This document shows positions 23,319 to 37,092 of a DNA stretch of 64,000 bases, one piece after another. The notes beneath the pieces are model-generated. The model was not told where the DNA came from and ran no database searches. It worked only from the letters and a program-made list of their open reading frames with translations. The position numbers were made by a program, and so were the translations under genes. Source of the stretch: Magicicada septendecula (taxonomy: Eukaryota > Arthropoda > Insecta > Hemiptera > Cicadidae); assembly GCA_034769895.1 (NCBI GenBank), contig CM068372.1, positions 373,941,258-374,005,257 on the forward strand. The letters run 5' to 3'. Numbering within the stretch: the first letter of the stretch is position 1; each line of letters opens with the position of its first letter.

Positions 23319-23859
23319 CTTCCAAGAATTCAAAGAAATATTCGTAGAGAAGTACTGGGGAGCGACGCAACAGGAACGGATTCGTGACCAGCTTGAATAC
23401 GGTCGATATAATCCACATGGAGCCCTTAGTACGATACAGTATAAGGAAAGGTTTGTACTACAGTGTCGTCAATTGATACCAATCATGTCGGTTCGGCACC
23501 TGATTAAGAAGTTAGCGTGTCACCACAATAGGGAGATACAAGTAGCCGTAGTAACAAGGGGAATCACAACGATCAATAATTTTGAAATATTACTACGAGA
23601 ATATATGAATGTAAGCAGTAGCACAAATAATGATGTTCAAAAGGGGGAGGAACGGATACCCAGAAAGGTCAACGAACACAGCAACTTTCCCAAGCAGAAG
23701 CAATGGAACGATGAAAAAGGGCGGGGTTGGCGTAAGGACTATGTTATGAAACCGAAAGCGGAGAGCGGGCTGCCAGTCATAAATTCGTTAATTGTTGACA
23801 ACCAGGCGTCAGGTAGTAAAAGCAGTGGGGCGGGGAAATCAAAAATGCACAGTAATTGA
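23319..23859 (+). pseudogene. gag of element G, second part
   Basis: The sequence after BEL-1 continues the Gag domain of G (KEIFVEKYWGATQQERIRDQ and LIKKLACHHNREIQVAVVTR, then LLREYMNVSS) and ends in a basic, low-complexity tail. This is a Ty3/Gypsy-type retrotransposon Gag region that would make the capsid. No clear zinc knuckle is seen. It is a broken fossil. Confidence 0.7.
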
Positions 23860-23949
23860 CAACTAAGTAGGTCAACGCTCCCCATTGTTTACCAACAGAC
23901 CGAGGGGTTTAACGGAACCGACACAAAAATAAATACCTTGTTTCCAGAC

Positions 23950-26900
23950 CTATGGTATGAACTATTGGAGGAACCGGAGCAGAATATTAATATTCCATTT
24001 GTAAAAGTCCCGAATTAATTATTAGCATAAATAACATAAATATAAATGCTTTAATTGATATGGGCAGTGCCATAATAGCTTACAGAAGAATGGTATAATA
24101 ATAATAAGGATAAAATCGGAAAACACGAAATACTTAGCGTGAATAACACTACAATAGTCAGCTCCATGGGCAAAAGATCTAAGCATGTTAGAAAACATAT
24201 TTTGTGAAATTCACATCAATGGTAATGTAAAATATGATTGTGTATTTTTAATGGTCCCAGGACTTACGCGAGAATGTATACTCGGAATGCAATTTCTGAA
24301 ACAAACACATAGTAAGATTGATATAGAAAGAAACAACATACTACTGAAAACCGAAGTAAATGCATGCACTTATGAAGAATCTTATGAACTACCGTTAATG
24401 GAAATCAAGGAAGAGGTTGACGACGTTGAGAAAAAAATTAGTAGAAAAATCAATGGATGGAAGGCGCAGATGTCACGAAGGGATGACAGCTGGAATAACT
24501 TTATACCGGTACCAAGATGTGTTTGATGAAAGGTCAGGACGCATCCGTGGCTATGAACATCACTTCACGGTAAGCGATAAAACACCTTATCTGCAGAGAG
24601 GATGGCCAGTGCCAATAAAATATCATGAAGCTGTACAAACAGAAATTAAAAGGATGATAACGTACGGAATCATAGAACGCACACAGAGCCCCTATATTAA
24701 CCCCCTTGTGACAGTCATTAAGCGAGATGGAAGAGGATTCGGTTATGTTTAGATGCGCGAAAAATAAACAGTGTGACTACACCGGACTACGAGGGACCAC
24801 CCCCAATCAACGAGATCTTGGCCAGATGTAGCAACATCCGAGTAATGTCGACAATTGACCTAACCAGCAGTTTTTGCCAAATACCATTAGCGGAATTATG
24901 CCAAAACTACACCGGATTCCTACATGAAGACAAGTGTTATAGGTTTCGAGTGACACCGTTTGGACTCAGCACAAGTCTTGCCAGTTTAGCACGTGGGTTG
25001 GATCATGTACTAAGAGAGGATGTGAAAAAAAATATTATTGTGTACGTGGATGATATCTTATGCTTCTCGGAAAACGAACATGACCACATCACACACTTAA
25101 CAAATTTGTTGGAGAATTTAAAAGAGGCAAACATGACAGTTAATATTGAAAAATCGCAGTTCTTCAGGAAAGAAATTCAATACCTGGGATATTGCCTAAC
25201 CATTAATGGAATTAAAACAACACCTGAAAAGGTGGCAGCAATACAAAACTTTCCGACACCCAAAAATACAAAACAGCTGAAAGGTTTTTTAGGCCTCACA
25301 AACTTTTATAATAAATTTACCGCCAAGTATGCAGAGTACACCTAACCGCTGTTGAAACTACTTCAGAAAGGTCAGAAATTCAAATGGGATTCAAGTACGG
25401 AGGAACACTTTAAAAGGGTGGAACATTAGATACAGTTATGTTAAAATTTCCCATAACAGGAAAGCGATTTTACTTGCAGTGCGATGCCAGCAACTATGCG
25501 TATGGTGGTCAATTATACCAGATCGACGACAAAGGAGAGGTTGCTGTTGTAGCATTTACGAGTAAAACGTTTAAAAACGTCGAAAAGAATTATTTTTCCA
25601 CTGAAAGAGAACTACTTGCAATAGTCCAATGTTTACAAAAATTCAGGATCTACATTCTAGGGCAACCGTTAACCATCATAACCGACAACAAACCATTAAC
25701 ATTCATACAGAAGTGCCACTTCAACAATACAAGGATCACGAGATGGATCTTGAGTATCCAAGAGTACAATTTTGAAATACAACATTGTAAGGGCAAGGAC
25801 AACATGGCTGCAGATACCCTCAGTAGATACCCAGAGGACCATAAAGGAAATGATATACTGGAAGAGAGGTATGAATATTACATTAACGGTGTAGAAGTAA
25901 GGTTAAATAAAGTTGTTGCAGGAAAATTACGTAACATAGGGCATATACAAAGGATGAATGAAAAAGTGACGGAAATAGTAAGAAAACTGCATGGAGGGAC
26001 TGATGACCAAGCAAATCATTACTATAAAGTTATTAACGATAAATTGTACTGTAAAGTTAAGGGAAATTGGAAGTTGTATATACCCGGGGAAGTCCGAACT
26101 GAGTTGATTAAAGAAATCGATCAGATTTATGAACATACGGGAACAAAGAAAACAATGCAATTATTGAAAGAATATTTTACTATGGACGCGATGTGTAAAA
26201 CGGTCAGTCGAATAATAAAATCCTGTGACGTCTGTCAGTAATGTAAAGATGGCGGAAATAGGATCATTACAGGAGAAACATGACCAATTGTACTAAAACA
26301 CAAAGGAGAGTTGATCAGCATTGATTACTATGGAGCACTTCCTATGTCCAGTGGTGGTGTCAAGTACCTGTTAGTCATAGTTGACAACTTTACCAAATAT
26401 GTGGAGTTGTACGCACTGCGTAGGGCCACAACAAATGTCACCTTGAAGAGGATCCAACAGTATATTAAGGATAACGGCAAACCAAACAATATTCTGACTG
26501 ATAATGGAACCCAGTTCACGTCAAAGAAATGGACACTAGGTCTGGAAGAAATTGGAATAAAACGAAGGTTCATTGCAATTAGAAACCTGTGTACAAATAT
26601 TGCGGAGCGTTGGAACTGACAACTGGGGAATCTGTTCAGAGTGTTTGTTCGAGAAAAGCATACTAAATGGGCAACTTGCATTAAGATCATAAAAACCTGC
26701 CTAAATGAGACGTACCAGGAGACAATAAGAATGACACCATATGAAGCCCAATTCGGAAGGAAGCCGACCAGGGATTGGGAAAAATATGTTGATATGGCAG
26801 TGGTTAATAACGAAAAGGTAGATCTCAGCAGGATACAACTACATATTAAAGAGAAAGGAGGTAAGCAAGCAGACAGGATTAACAAATCCAAATGTCTAAC

Positions 26901-27213
26901 AAAGTTCAAGGTCGGAGATCAGGTGCTGATATGCACTTATAAACCCTCCGACGTGACACAGAACATAATTGTAAAATTTTGTGCACTCTATGAAGGACCA
27001 TATAGAGTCATAAAAGAAATTGGAGGTGCCTCATACTTATTGCAAGAAGATGGAAATAATGTAGTCCAGGGGATATTTAATACAAGACAATTGAAACCTT
27101 ATCATTCAGATTGCTTAGGGGAATTGTATAAATTGGCTTGTATAAAAGAAAATTGTATTGAAATTTATGTAAATATTTATATTCAGGTACTGAATTATGA
27201 ACTATCAGTGTGA
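23950..27213 (+). pseudogene. pol region of element G
   Basis: Domains on the plus strand in order: protease (DMGSA near 24060 and ILGMQFLKQ near 24270), reverse transcriptase (24530-25345, with YVDDILCFSENEHDH), RNase H (25438-25830, CDASNYAYGGQL to KGKDNMAADTLSR), integrase zinc-binding segment (about 26090-26240), integrase core (26311-26640, with ITDNGTQFTS) and a C-terminal chromatin-side segment to 27213. This order (integrase after RNase H) is that of Ty3/Gypsy. It is a broken fossil with several breaks. Confidence 0.85.
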
Positions 27214-28081
27214 ACGAATCGATTTTGTGTCATAGTAAAATAGTAAGGTAATAGCTGGTAGCGATAAGGAAATTCTATGTACTATTATAAACTAATTAGC
27301 AATAAATTGCTAACATAAGGTTGGACTTGACTGTAGTTTACATTGAATATTAATATGATTGTATAGCAACATGAATGATCATTATTATTAAGTTTGTAAT
27401 TGTATCTATTTTATTGCCGAATGTTAACAAAAGTATATGTGCATTAATCATAATTAGCTCAAAGATATAGTATAAAAATGGAATTAATTAAAGTAGATAA
27501 ATTTTTGTTAAGTAAATTCGATAGTAATTCGATATATAGCTAAAGGAAGGTATACAAGTTTGTAAATTGGACGAGTATTTAAAATATATGTATAGTTAAT
27601 AATACTAAATTAATATTCATATCATATGTTATTATCTTTGGACAAACAGCCAAAGACACATAAAGTTAGTGTTGATTCAAATTTGTGATTATTGTTGTAT
27701 TTATATTGAGCATATGGTTTAGTTTTTTTTCATAATATGCATGAAATATTGATTAAATTAAAATGATAATTAGCGGCAATAAATTCATAGCTAAGGTAGC
27801 AATAAGATGTAAAAATAATTAAGCTCATGAATGTTTAATTAGTAGAAATTTATGTAAAAATGGATTCATAAAAAAGGGATATCAGCAATAAATTCAATAT
27901 AGGGACAAAAAACCACCAACAGTAAGGTGTCACCAGACAGTAGGTCAACCCAAGAAGATGACACTTCTGCTACACCCTATTCATGGAAAGATGAGCACTG
28001 AAGAATACCAGAGATAACGGGCGTGAATTTGGCTCCATTTGGATCCGGAAGATTAATCAATGGACCCAAATTGGGGACAAT
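27214..28081 (+). other. Non-coding 3' interior of element G
   Basis: AT-rich sequence between the end of integrase and the 3' LTR. I see no env-like frame. The last bases (GGGGACAAT) may be the polypurine tract. Confidence 0.6.
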
Positions 28082-30571
28082 TATAACGACAAAATTTTAA
28101 TTACAATTTTTTTTGTAAGTGAACATAGTAACTAGGATTTGCTGACAGCTTGACAAAGACATACGCTGGCACAGTACCATGTGTCACCCAAGGAAAGGGA
28201 AGGCAGGGAGTAGAAGAATAATGCCTCTGTCATAGCAGCTGTTCGTTTAAGAGTGCAGGTGACGTGCTGGACCTAAGAAAAACAAAGGAGTAAAAGTATC
28301 ACTGAGAAGAGACAAAGAAAGGCTGACAGGGTGTCATAACGATGCTATACGGGAAACAATAAGCCACATGCATGGAGCTGAACACCAAACACGGCGTTAC
28401 ATTGTCCACAATAGACAGGAAAGGCTCGGACTGAATGGCGACAATACGTTTGCACAATTAACAAACTGCAGGACGTACAGTTTTACCAGAAGGGCGCACA
28501 GCTAAGGAAAGCCTGCAGAGCAGATGTGCAGCTGTAAGGGATACTCAGAAACGACCACACAGGTGTGGGAACAGCTAGAAGAAGCTGATCGACAATGCGA
28601 GAATTGGTCACGGGTAAGCAGCGATACACGTGTTGAACAAAAGGGCAGATGAGAGGCCATTCAGCAATTAAGAGTACTTTGTCTGAAAGGACAGGATGCA
28701 AAGATAAAAGAGTGATGGACAGGCGTTAAATTTGGTCATCCGCCGCAAACTTTGGGTGGAGCCAAACAGGAACTTTTAAGGTAGGGGATCAGGAAACCTA
28801 TCAGAATCAAGAATTGAGGAAGGTGTTCCTACAAGAAGAGGTTGCCAAGGAGAAGAGATGGAGGAACAAATAAAAACCATCCCAAAAGAAAATCTAGAGT
28901 GTTAAGGAGGAGTTTTCACCAGAAAATAACTGAAAACCAATAGAAGCGAAGAAGTTGAGAATTTGAGTGGGAAGTAGAGAATGTAGTGGGATTCGGGGTA
29001 TAAACTGGAGTGTTTACCGCGAGCAAGGGTCCTTAAGTCTTATATCAGAGAGTCTGATAGCTGAAGTCTTGTATCGGAAGTTGTATATCGGAAGTCTTAT
29101 GTCTTATATCTGATGGCTGAAGTCGAAAGTCTGATATCGAGAGTCTTATAACTTATGTATCGGAACTGTCAGGAGTGCGGAAGCCTTAGCGGAGTAAAGT
29201 CGTATCGGTAGAAGAGTCGGCGTGAATTTATAAGTATGGACAGTCAAGAATCGGAAGCCGGTAATGGGACTTAGTGATTAAAAGACATGTCGAAATACAA
29301 CTTAAATCGACTTAGTTTTGTTGTCTAGAGTTAATATCATAACCAAAGACGTTAATCTGATCTGAAGTTTCATAAAACGTGTAAGAGATAGACAGAATGT
29401 CGTAATTGTGATAGCAAAAGAGAACCGGAATATGAACTAATTATGGTAATTAAATGAGAGACAATTATAACTACTAAAACCAATAAACATAATCAAATGG
29501 CATGTTAACAAAGTTAATCCATGGAAGAACAGTGCGAATTAAAAAACAGAATCCAACACTTAGTAATAATTAAAGAAACCTTTAACAAAATATGAATAAG
29601 TAAATGACACTTGAATAGGAACAATTCAGCAAAAATAGAGTTATCGAATAACATGTGTTAAAAGTCGAGATTCCAATAACAAGAACCAACCCAAAAGTTA
29701 TATATGTGTTGGAGTGCGAGAGAACAAGTGATTTGTACAAGTGCCTTCAACGAGATGATAGTGCCATCGACAAGGACATCAAGGAACCTGGAGAGAGAGA
29801 GAGAGACAGAATGGCAACGCAGTGGAGCCTTCGCAGTAAAATGGATTAACGTACCAACAAGTAAAATTTATATACATGCATTACTAATGTTAAGTAAGAG
29901 AATAGTAGAGAATAATATCTAGTAGCTAGTCAGGTTAAATTGAAAAACAACTTTATACAGATGATTTTAACTATATCCAATACTTATGAATCCATTTATT
30001 AGGAATACCTTAATATAGAATAAAAGGTTATAATTATGGTTGTTAATGTTTAATAAGTAACTAGAAGAAAGAGATTATAGGAGAGTAAGCAAGTGTTGAC
30101 AAAATAGTAAATGATAGATTGATGTAGTAAATCATATTGCAAGATACATGTATTTCTTTTCAGGAAATCATGAAAGTGACAACAATGGTAACAATTGTAA
30201 ATAAATTAAGTTGAACTCGTAAAGTCTGGTGTATGTTGTCAATTATTTAAAAACGCCTAAGATGGAATACTAATGATATCAAGTATGAAAGATGAAATGT
30301 TAGTATATGACATCAAGGGAATTGTACAACGCCTTATAAATCATAAGTTTCTAATGAATACATATACTTTATTAATAACAACCACAAACAAATTATTATT
30401 ATGTTTGACGCTCCAATCAAGGGGGTTAAGAAGACTATGAATCACAACTCAATACTTAATAACTTGATGAATTAATTAACAAACAAATTAATTAACATCA
30501 AAACACTTTATTGTTATATTTGGCATCCCATCACGGGACATTAATTGACTAATATAACAAATATGGTTATA
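28082..30571 (+). repeat. 3' LTR of element G
   Basis: This 2490-bp partner of 12212-14927 lacks the Penelope tail and most of the GA tract. It is followed by the ACTG duplication and then by O sequence. Confidence 0.9.
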
Positions 30572-30889
30572 ACTGTAAATGATGTTGGTTTACCTTCCAA
30601 AAATCCATTAACAATCAAGTTTCCACTTGTCTTATGTAGTGTGGAAACTGTGTGCTGTTCTGGGGCTTTACTTCTCCAATTGATGTGATCACTCTCTCCT
30701 CTTGGTATCTTCTTCTCCCAATAGTCTACCTGTAGATGACCACGTTTTCCACAGTTGTAACACTTTGGTCTTCTGTCTTTATCCCATCGTTCAAATCTCT
30801 GCAACTCTCTTGAACTTCTGAATTCTTTTCCGACAACATTGTTTTTACGCACCCATTGTAATGGCAATGTGATACTGGGATCTTCTGAC
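30572..30889 (-). mobile_element. Third fragment of element O, gag zinc knuckle and protease start
   Basis: The minus strand encodes a CCHC-type knuckle (CYNCGKRGHLQ) in a basic context and then GFLEGKPTSFT, the typical lead-in to a Gypsy-type protease. This directly precedes the protease piece at 12079-12211 in element order. Its right edge is the terminal repeat of hAT-2. It is a fossil fragment. Confidence 0.75.
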
Positions 30890-32349
30890 CAGTGGCAGCC
30901 CTAGCCTATCCGGCGCCCAGGTGCGAGAACTGTTGTGGCACCCCCCAACCTTTATCCAGTCGTTACATTTGAAACCTATCAGTTTATTACAAACACCATC
31001 CCACATCACATCAAATTACTTACAAAACTGGATGGGAAAATAGGAGTAAGCCGTTACTGAGGATATCTGGGGTTATATAGAAACCAACTTTTGTTATTTA
31101 TGTTAAATAGTTTATTGCATCATTTATACAAAGTATAATGAAAAAAATAAAAATTGAATTAGTAAGTAATGTTTATTTATTATAAATAACTAATATAACT
31201 TACAAAGTTACAAAAAATTAACTTTTCGTGCCTTTGCATTCGCAAAATCCCTAACAATGTCACTTATTTCATAATGAGTTCAATACTAATTATAGATAAA
31301 TTAGTTAATCTAGTTTGTGATATTGCTGACCTAAGATAATTTTTAACTAATTTTAACTTTGAAAAAGATCTTTCACTGTGAGCCACTGTGACTGGTAATG
31401 TCAAATAAATTCTTAGTGCGGTTGACAAATTCGGAAATACTGAAACTAAACTGTTTGAAAACAAGTAATTCAAAATATTTAACAGAGTTGTGTAATCGTC
31501 AACAAACATTGGTAAAATTTCGAGTTCATTGAATAAGTCCTCTCCATCAATGTCCGATTCTGAACCATTACTCAATTTCTGCTGTAAATTTAAACAGAGC
31601 GTTCTTTTTTTCTCAGAATTTAAATTTTTCCAATTGTTAATATTTTGTGAAAAGGAAAAAAGATGTTGTTTTCATTTAAAAGTTCGAATCGTTCGTCTAA
31701 TTTTGATATCATGGTATCTAGCAAATAATAGTAGAAATTTATTTTGAAATTGCTTTCTGGATCAGAGATGGGTTCATCAACAACCTCATAATTAAAAAAT
31801 CTTTTTCTGGGACGGGGACGGGTAGCTAAGGGAAATTCAATTTCCGCATCAACTTCTTCGGCAACAGTTTTTGCATTACTTATCATTTCCTTGAATGCGG
31901 ACTCAGTACGAGTTTTGACTAAATCATCTTTTACTTGAGATATCATTTTGATTGCCTCTGAAAGAGCAATGTCAGAATTTTGTAAAGCTTTACTAACAAT
32001 ATTACTTTTGGACAATATATCGTACCAAATAACAAGAGAGCAAATGAATTTAAACGACTTTAGTTTTGATATTAACGAACTAGCTAAGTTTTTTGAGTAG
32101 CATCTTTTTTGTCATCAGAATAAATTGAATATAAAGCATCATAAATTTTTCCTAGGTTAAAACGAAGTGCCTTTAATGCTTCGACTCTGCTCTCCCATCT
32201 AGTAGTAGATAATGGTTTTAAAGTTAAAGTAGGAACCACGCTCATAAGTGTTTGCCAACGCGAAGTTGCTGCTGAAAAAAATACATAAATTTCTTGAACA
32301 ATAGAAAATAAATTTGTTATTTCTAGTGAACATTTAGCTGCATCATTAA

Positions 32350-34876
32350 CCCTCCGAATACCACGGTCCAGCTGGAACATAGAATACCACGGGGGTCTTT
32401 GTGAGACCCCATTCTTAATTTTGGTTCTTGACGATGTTTTGTGTGTCGCGTGGTTCAACTCTTTCACTTCACACCTGTTGGTACTTAGGAAAAGGAAAAT
32501 TATCTTAGAAAATGATTAAAATTTATAATACTTGCTCAGAAAGAATTTATTTGGAAAAAGTGACAATTATGAAGTGTAGAAGTAAAAAAAAAGAACAGAA
32601 AATTATTCATACCGTAAACACATTGCTTTTTCTCAGTGATGAGCTTTGCAAACAAACTTCTTACGTACTGAACAGAAGATGTTCACTTTTGTAACATTTT
32701 TCCTGGGGCACATGTAGCATCGTGAACGTTTCTTTGCAGTGTCTGATGAAGTTGTAGGTCTTGGCTCTGTAGCTGGTTCACCTTCTTCGCTGGTTTCAGA
32801 AATGCTTTCCAGACAATTGGACATCATCTGTAGCATGGCTGTGGGTTGTGTTTTCCGAATAGATGGGTCATTGAGCCGTCTCCTTATCATAGGATCAACG
32901 AGTTTTTTGGGAAGCTCGAGCAAAAATAGCGTCCTCGAGATTCATTACCTTCATGCCATACTGGGTGAATATCTTTCCATAAGACAAATGCATTCACTCC
33001 TGCTAAATCAATTATATTCATGAAGAGCACCATAGGCCATCTGCATGTCATCCTCTGGCATGTGTACTCGCCTGGCATACGATCCAGGGTATCAACTCCT
33101 CCTTTCGTCTCGTTGTAATGTGTTATAATTTCAGGTGTCTTCTTATCAGCTTCCTCATCAATTTCACCAGAATAGTGTTCAGTAGAGAGCAACACTACAC
33201 ATCTATTCAGGTGTGTGACATTAAAAACTAATGTAGCTTCAGCTTGGTAGCCAAAAATCGAAGAGTACAATGGCCGTTGTTTTGAAGGAAGAAAAACGGG
33301 GGGTTGGGGGGTATAAAAGTTTTGTTTTTGCTGAGAGTAGTGATCCCATATCCAGCCTCCAAGATGTTCACTAAATCGAGAACCACTCTTTTCCCCTGAT
33401 TTTTTTCTGGCTTTCCATCTTTTTTCCCTAGATAGATTTGAAAATTTTTACAGTAAGCTGTGTCGCTGTCAGCCAGTACCCAGATCTTGATACCATATTT
33501 TCCTGGTTTTGATTTCATGTATACACGAAAAGGTGCATATCCTCTGAATGGAACCAATCTTTCATCTACAGTGAGATGAGTCCCAGGGTTGTAATATTGT
33601 TGACAGTATATAGTAAATAGATCTGTTATCTCATGAATCGGTGCTAACTTATCTGTTGCTACTCTTTCATTACGACTAAACAAGTCATCAAATCTGAGAT
33701 AAGCTGATTATCTGAGATAAGGAAAATCGAGTCCTTGACATGGTTGCTGCATAAATTGGTCTCTGGAAAAGGTAGTCTGAACACCATAATATAGAAACTG
33801 GTTCACGATTGCTTTTTGTGGCTCCACTGCAGATGAGTAATCCAATAAAAGCATATATTTCGGTCTCATCTACATCAACCCACTTTCTTTTCTCTCTCTT
33901 CATCTTTTCATTATAATTTTCCGTTTCCCAAGCACCTCTCTGGTTCGTGTATGTGACAATAATATCTACAATTGCAGGAGAAATGAATAACTTGAAGAAA
34001 TATAAAATGTTACCTTGTCTATCAACATCTGATGAGACACCGAATAATGTTGGAAGATCTCTGTCGTCTGCGAATGAATGGATTTTTCAGCCAAAAAGTA
34101 TCATCCTTTGAGACAAACATATCTCCAAAGTCTCCCACAATTTCTTCATCAAGTTCATCACCTTGAATTTCTTCATCAGCTATTTCAACAATGTCCTCAG
34201 CTGCAGAACATTCTGTAGTTTCTTGTACCTCATCGAGAAGGTCATTGGCTACAACTCTAGCCCTCTCCACAAGAAGTTTGGTTCTTGAAGACACAAGACG
34301 ATCCATTTCACAACACGTACACACTGAACTTAGAATCAAACTGAACTGGAAGGAAAGAGATAACTAAACAACGAGTAGGACAAAGGGCAATGAGTGAACC
34401 ACAGTGCGTGAGGGCAAAGTTTATTACGAGTAGGTAGACATAGCTACAACTCGATGCTCCCAATTTCTAGGAACATCTTGTTTGTAAAAAGGGGAAAATG
34501 ACTTTTTGGAACCACAGCTGTGTTTACACTTCATAAACTGACTCAAGTGACACAATATTACATCAGCTGTGTTTACACTTCATAAACTGACTCGAGTGAT
34601 GCAATATTATGAAACTACACAACAATTTCATTTTCAGAAAAAGGGTACACAGAATACCACGGGGGTCTCGTGAGGACCCCAGCCACATTTTTTAGGAAAC
34701 ACTACGTGATTACAGTTGTAATATTGAACTATTCAGCTGGAATGAAGATGAAAATGGTAGTATATAGCTTAAAAAAAAGTCACAGAGCCACAATTAATTC
34801 CTTCCAGTTTTTCAATATATTTTCGTCAAAATTTCGTGAGACTGGGGTCATTAACGACCCCATGGTATTCGGAGGG
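32350..34876 (-). mobile_element. piggyBac-family transposon in the hAT-2 transposase
   Basis: Ends are CCCTCCGAATACCACGG at the left and its near-perfect inverse at 34860-34876. TTAA precedes the left end (32346-32349), and TTGA, one base different, follows the right end. Length 2527 bp is typical of piggyBac. A subterminal unit, GAATACCACGG followed by GGGTCT and GACCCC words, recurs near 32384-32410 and 34650-34680. The interrupted hAT reading resumes on either side. Confidence 0.88.
32633..34306 (-). pseudogene. piggyBac transposase, disabled
   Basis: The minus-strand frame opens MDRLVSSRTKLLVERARV, with an acidic N-terminal region. The central region has VDERLVPFRGYAPFRVYMKS and LADSDTAYC, carrying two of the three catalytic aspartates. 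The third is in GGVDTLDRM near 33090. The C-terminal cysteine-rich module (CYMCPRKN, then IFCSVRKKFVCKAH) ends at 32633. Breaks: a frameshift near 34040, a small internal duplication near 33700, a probable loss of some 25 residues near 33330, and frameshifts near 33260 and 32925. It is inactive. Confidence 0.85.
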
Positions 34877-36101
34877 TTGACTAAATTAAGACTGTGTCCC
34901 GCAAGGAACATAAAAAGCTCGTGGGTTTAATTCTAGAATTTTTTTCTGATGCCGATATTTTTGCCTTTCATATTTGCGCCATTATCATACCCTTGACAGC
35001 GCATATCCTTTAGGTCAATATTCAAGGATGTCAAAAAATCTATAAGAAATGTCAACAGCCCTTGGCCAGTAGTATCAGTGATAGAGAAAAAACCCAAAAA
35101 ATGTTCCTTTAATTCAGCATTTTTGTAGATGGGTTTAAAAATACAAATCTAACGACGACTGAAATTTGCTCCTCATGTGAGATATCAGGAGTGCAATCTA
35201 AAATAACTGAATAGTATTTTGAAAGTTTTAGGTTATTAACAATAGTTGTTTTAATTTTTTTGCCCATTATATAGATTATTTCATTCTGAATTCTATGACC
35301 AAGATAATGAGGCATACGATGTTGAGTTTTTAGGATGCGAGCAATGTGTTCCTCTAATACATTATCAAAATTAGAAATACATTCAACCAATTTCAAAACA
35401 TTTCCATTATCGGATTTAAATATACTTTCACTCTTTCCTTTTAATGCTAAACATTGCCTCGCTAAAAATTGGATAAGATAATTTATTTTTTCTATTACAG
35501 CCATCCACTTTTTTCTCGCACTCAATCACAGCTTGGCTTATAGAGTCTACAGTATTTCCTTTTAAAATATCACTTTTTAAATCAAGACACTTTTTAACAC
35601 TCATTAAATGTCCAGAACTTTTTTCATGACGTTCTATACTTCTAGACAAATGTTGCCAATCTTTATATCCCATTTTATCATTAAAAGTAGTGACATTAAC
35701 ATTAAAAACTTTACAGTAAAAATAATAAACAGAATCATTTGATTTTGAGTAGACGAGGCAGTCTCTTTCAACAGTTTCATTATTTCATAACTTCTTAATA
35801 AAATATACATTTGAAAATGACCTGTTTTTATTATCCATCAGAAAAATAAGCCCGTGATTTACTAAACATATCCTTAGGTTATCTGATATTACTTCATGCC
35901 ATAAGGCAAGATCATTCATTGCATCTTTAGCAATTAATCCTATTTCCATTTCTGGAGAGGAATCGGCGCATTCTACAGGGCTACATTCAATAATTGGTAG
36001 AGGGGAAGACTCTGCAGATGGAACTGCAAAAATAGGAGTAGAATCTTCGGTATCTTCTTGATTTTCTTCTGTTACTAGATTTTCAAAGGCTGAAGACGGG
36101 C

Positions 36102-37036
36102 CTGTTAAAGAAAAGGTAACAAAAAAGTAGGTAAATTAACCTTTTGAGGTGTACATTTTATTCCAAAAAACAGGATTTTTTATAGAATATATTGTTTATT
36201 AACAAAAAAAATATTGTTATTACTAGACTTAATTCCATATATTATAATAAATACAGTTCTAAATATTATTAAAAAATAAATTATATAATTTGTTAAAAAA
36301 AAATTTTTAGAAATAAAAAATATATGCCATTAATAGCATTAGTAATAATCCATCAAGCTTCAAATTAGATGAGAAAATCGGTAAATCAAAACACACAATT
36401 AGTAATTTATTATTTTTGTAAATAAATTTATCAAAAAAGTTTGCTTTAATTTGAGATAAAACCAAAGCATTTTTGGTAACCATTATTTGAAAAAATAAAA
36501 TCGTAATTTGTCTGTTTATAAAAAATCTTTTATATTTTCTGAATGACGTCTAGGCAAAATATTGTCAAATCTAATCAGACCTGATTATAAATGTACAGAT
36601 CAAATTATATCTAATCAGCTATAAATTATATGAAAATTGGCCTCTTTTGTTTTTATTAAAAGCTATTTCCTCTTTAGTTCTTAACCCTTTGAGGAGGACA
36701 TATAAATGCGAAAAATGCACGAAATTGTAAAATCTCACACTGAACAAAAATCAATTGGGTAAATGTAATAAGAGATTGACTTAAGAGACTCTTTAACATT
36801 GAAATAGGGTAGTCATATTCCCTTGATTTAAGAAATCGACAAGATTCTTTCAATGCCATATGTGAGTTTGAATTCAAAACTGTAAGAGATTAAATTGAGT
36901 AAGAAATCCTTTGACTCAAGTAAAATGAATAAAATAAAGATACACATTTTTTATAAATTGATTTTAATTTATTTACGAACACACTTAAACGCAAAAATTT
37001 ATTTTATAATAATTTTTTCAAATAAAATAACAATGT
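36102..37036. other. Intron sequence of hAT-2, left of the TTAA element
   Basis: Very AT-rich sequence with no supported gene. Two same-direction TTAACC(C/T)TTTGAGG words (about 36133 and 36683) resemble piggyBac-type ends, but no inverted partners were found. Confidence 0.4.
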
Positions 37037-37092
37037 TAAGGGGGTAGTCTACTTTTTGACTTCAAAAAACTGTTTAACCAACCACAACTGAC

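Larger units (their letters stand above)
12212..30571 (+). mobile_element. Ty3/Gypsy-type LTR retrotransposon G, inserted in O
   Basis: Order on the plus strand: 5' LTR (12212-14927), primer-binding site, coiled-coil gag (from 15161), pol (protease, reverse transcriptase, RNase H, integrase; about 23950-27213), a non-coding tail, 3' LTR (28082-30571). LTR ends are TATAAC...GTTATA. Target duplication ACTG is at 12208-12211 and 30572-30575. Element BEL-1 (16165-23313) is inserted in gag. The LTRs differ by a few percent plus length changes in a GA repeat and one 147-bp block found only in the 5' LTR, so it is moderately young. It is broken, with several breaks (roughly six or more). Confidence 0.85.
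31264..36101 (-). pseudogene. hAT-2 transposase, exon 2, disabled and split by piggyBac
   Basis: This is the ZMYM1/DUF4371-type hAT transposase found across insects and fish. On the minus strand it runs from an acidic N-terminal stretch (36100-35900), through a TTF-like segment (GYKDWQHLSRSIERHEKSSG near 35640) and the catalytic DUF4371 region (KYYSVILDCTPDISHEEQ near 35200). It resumes beyond the piggyBac with DAAKCSLEITNLFS and TTRWESRVEALKALRF, and ends in the hAT dimerisation domain (TLPVTVAHSERSFSKLKLVK near 31400). A stop follows KML at about 35109. There are further stops and frameshifts near 34900-35000, 32090 and 31600. A splice acceptor (TTCTTTAACAG on the minus strand) precedes 36101. 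Confidence 0.8.

Noticed and set aside
26328-26909. Minus-strand frame of 193 codons
   Set aside because: It is the antisense shadow of the G integrase region.
36133-36700. Two TTAACC(C/T)TTTGAGG words considered as ends of a piggyBac-type element
   Set aside because: They point in the same direction and no inverted partner was found.
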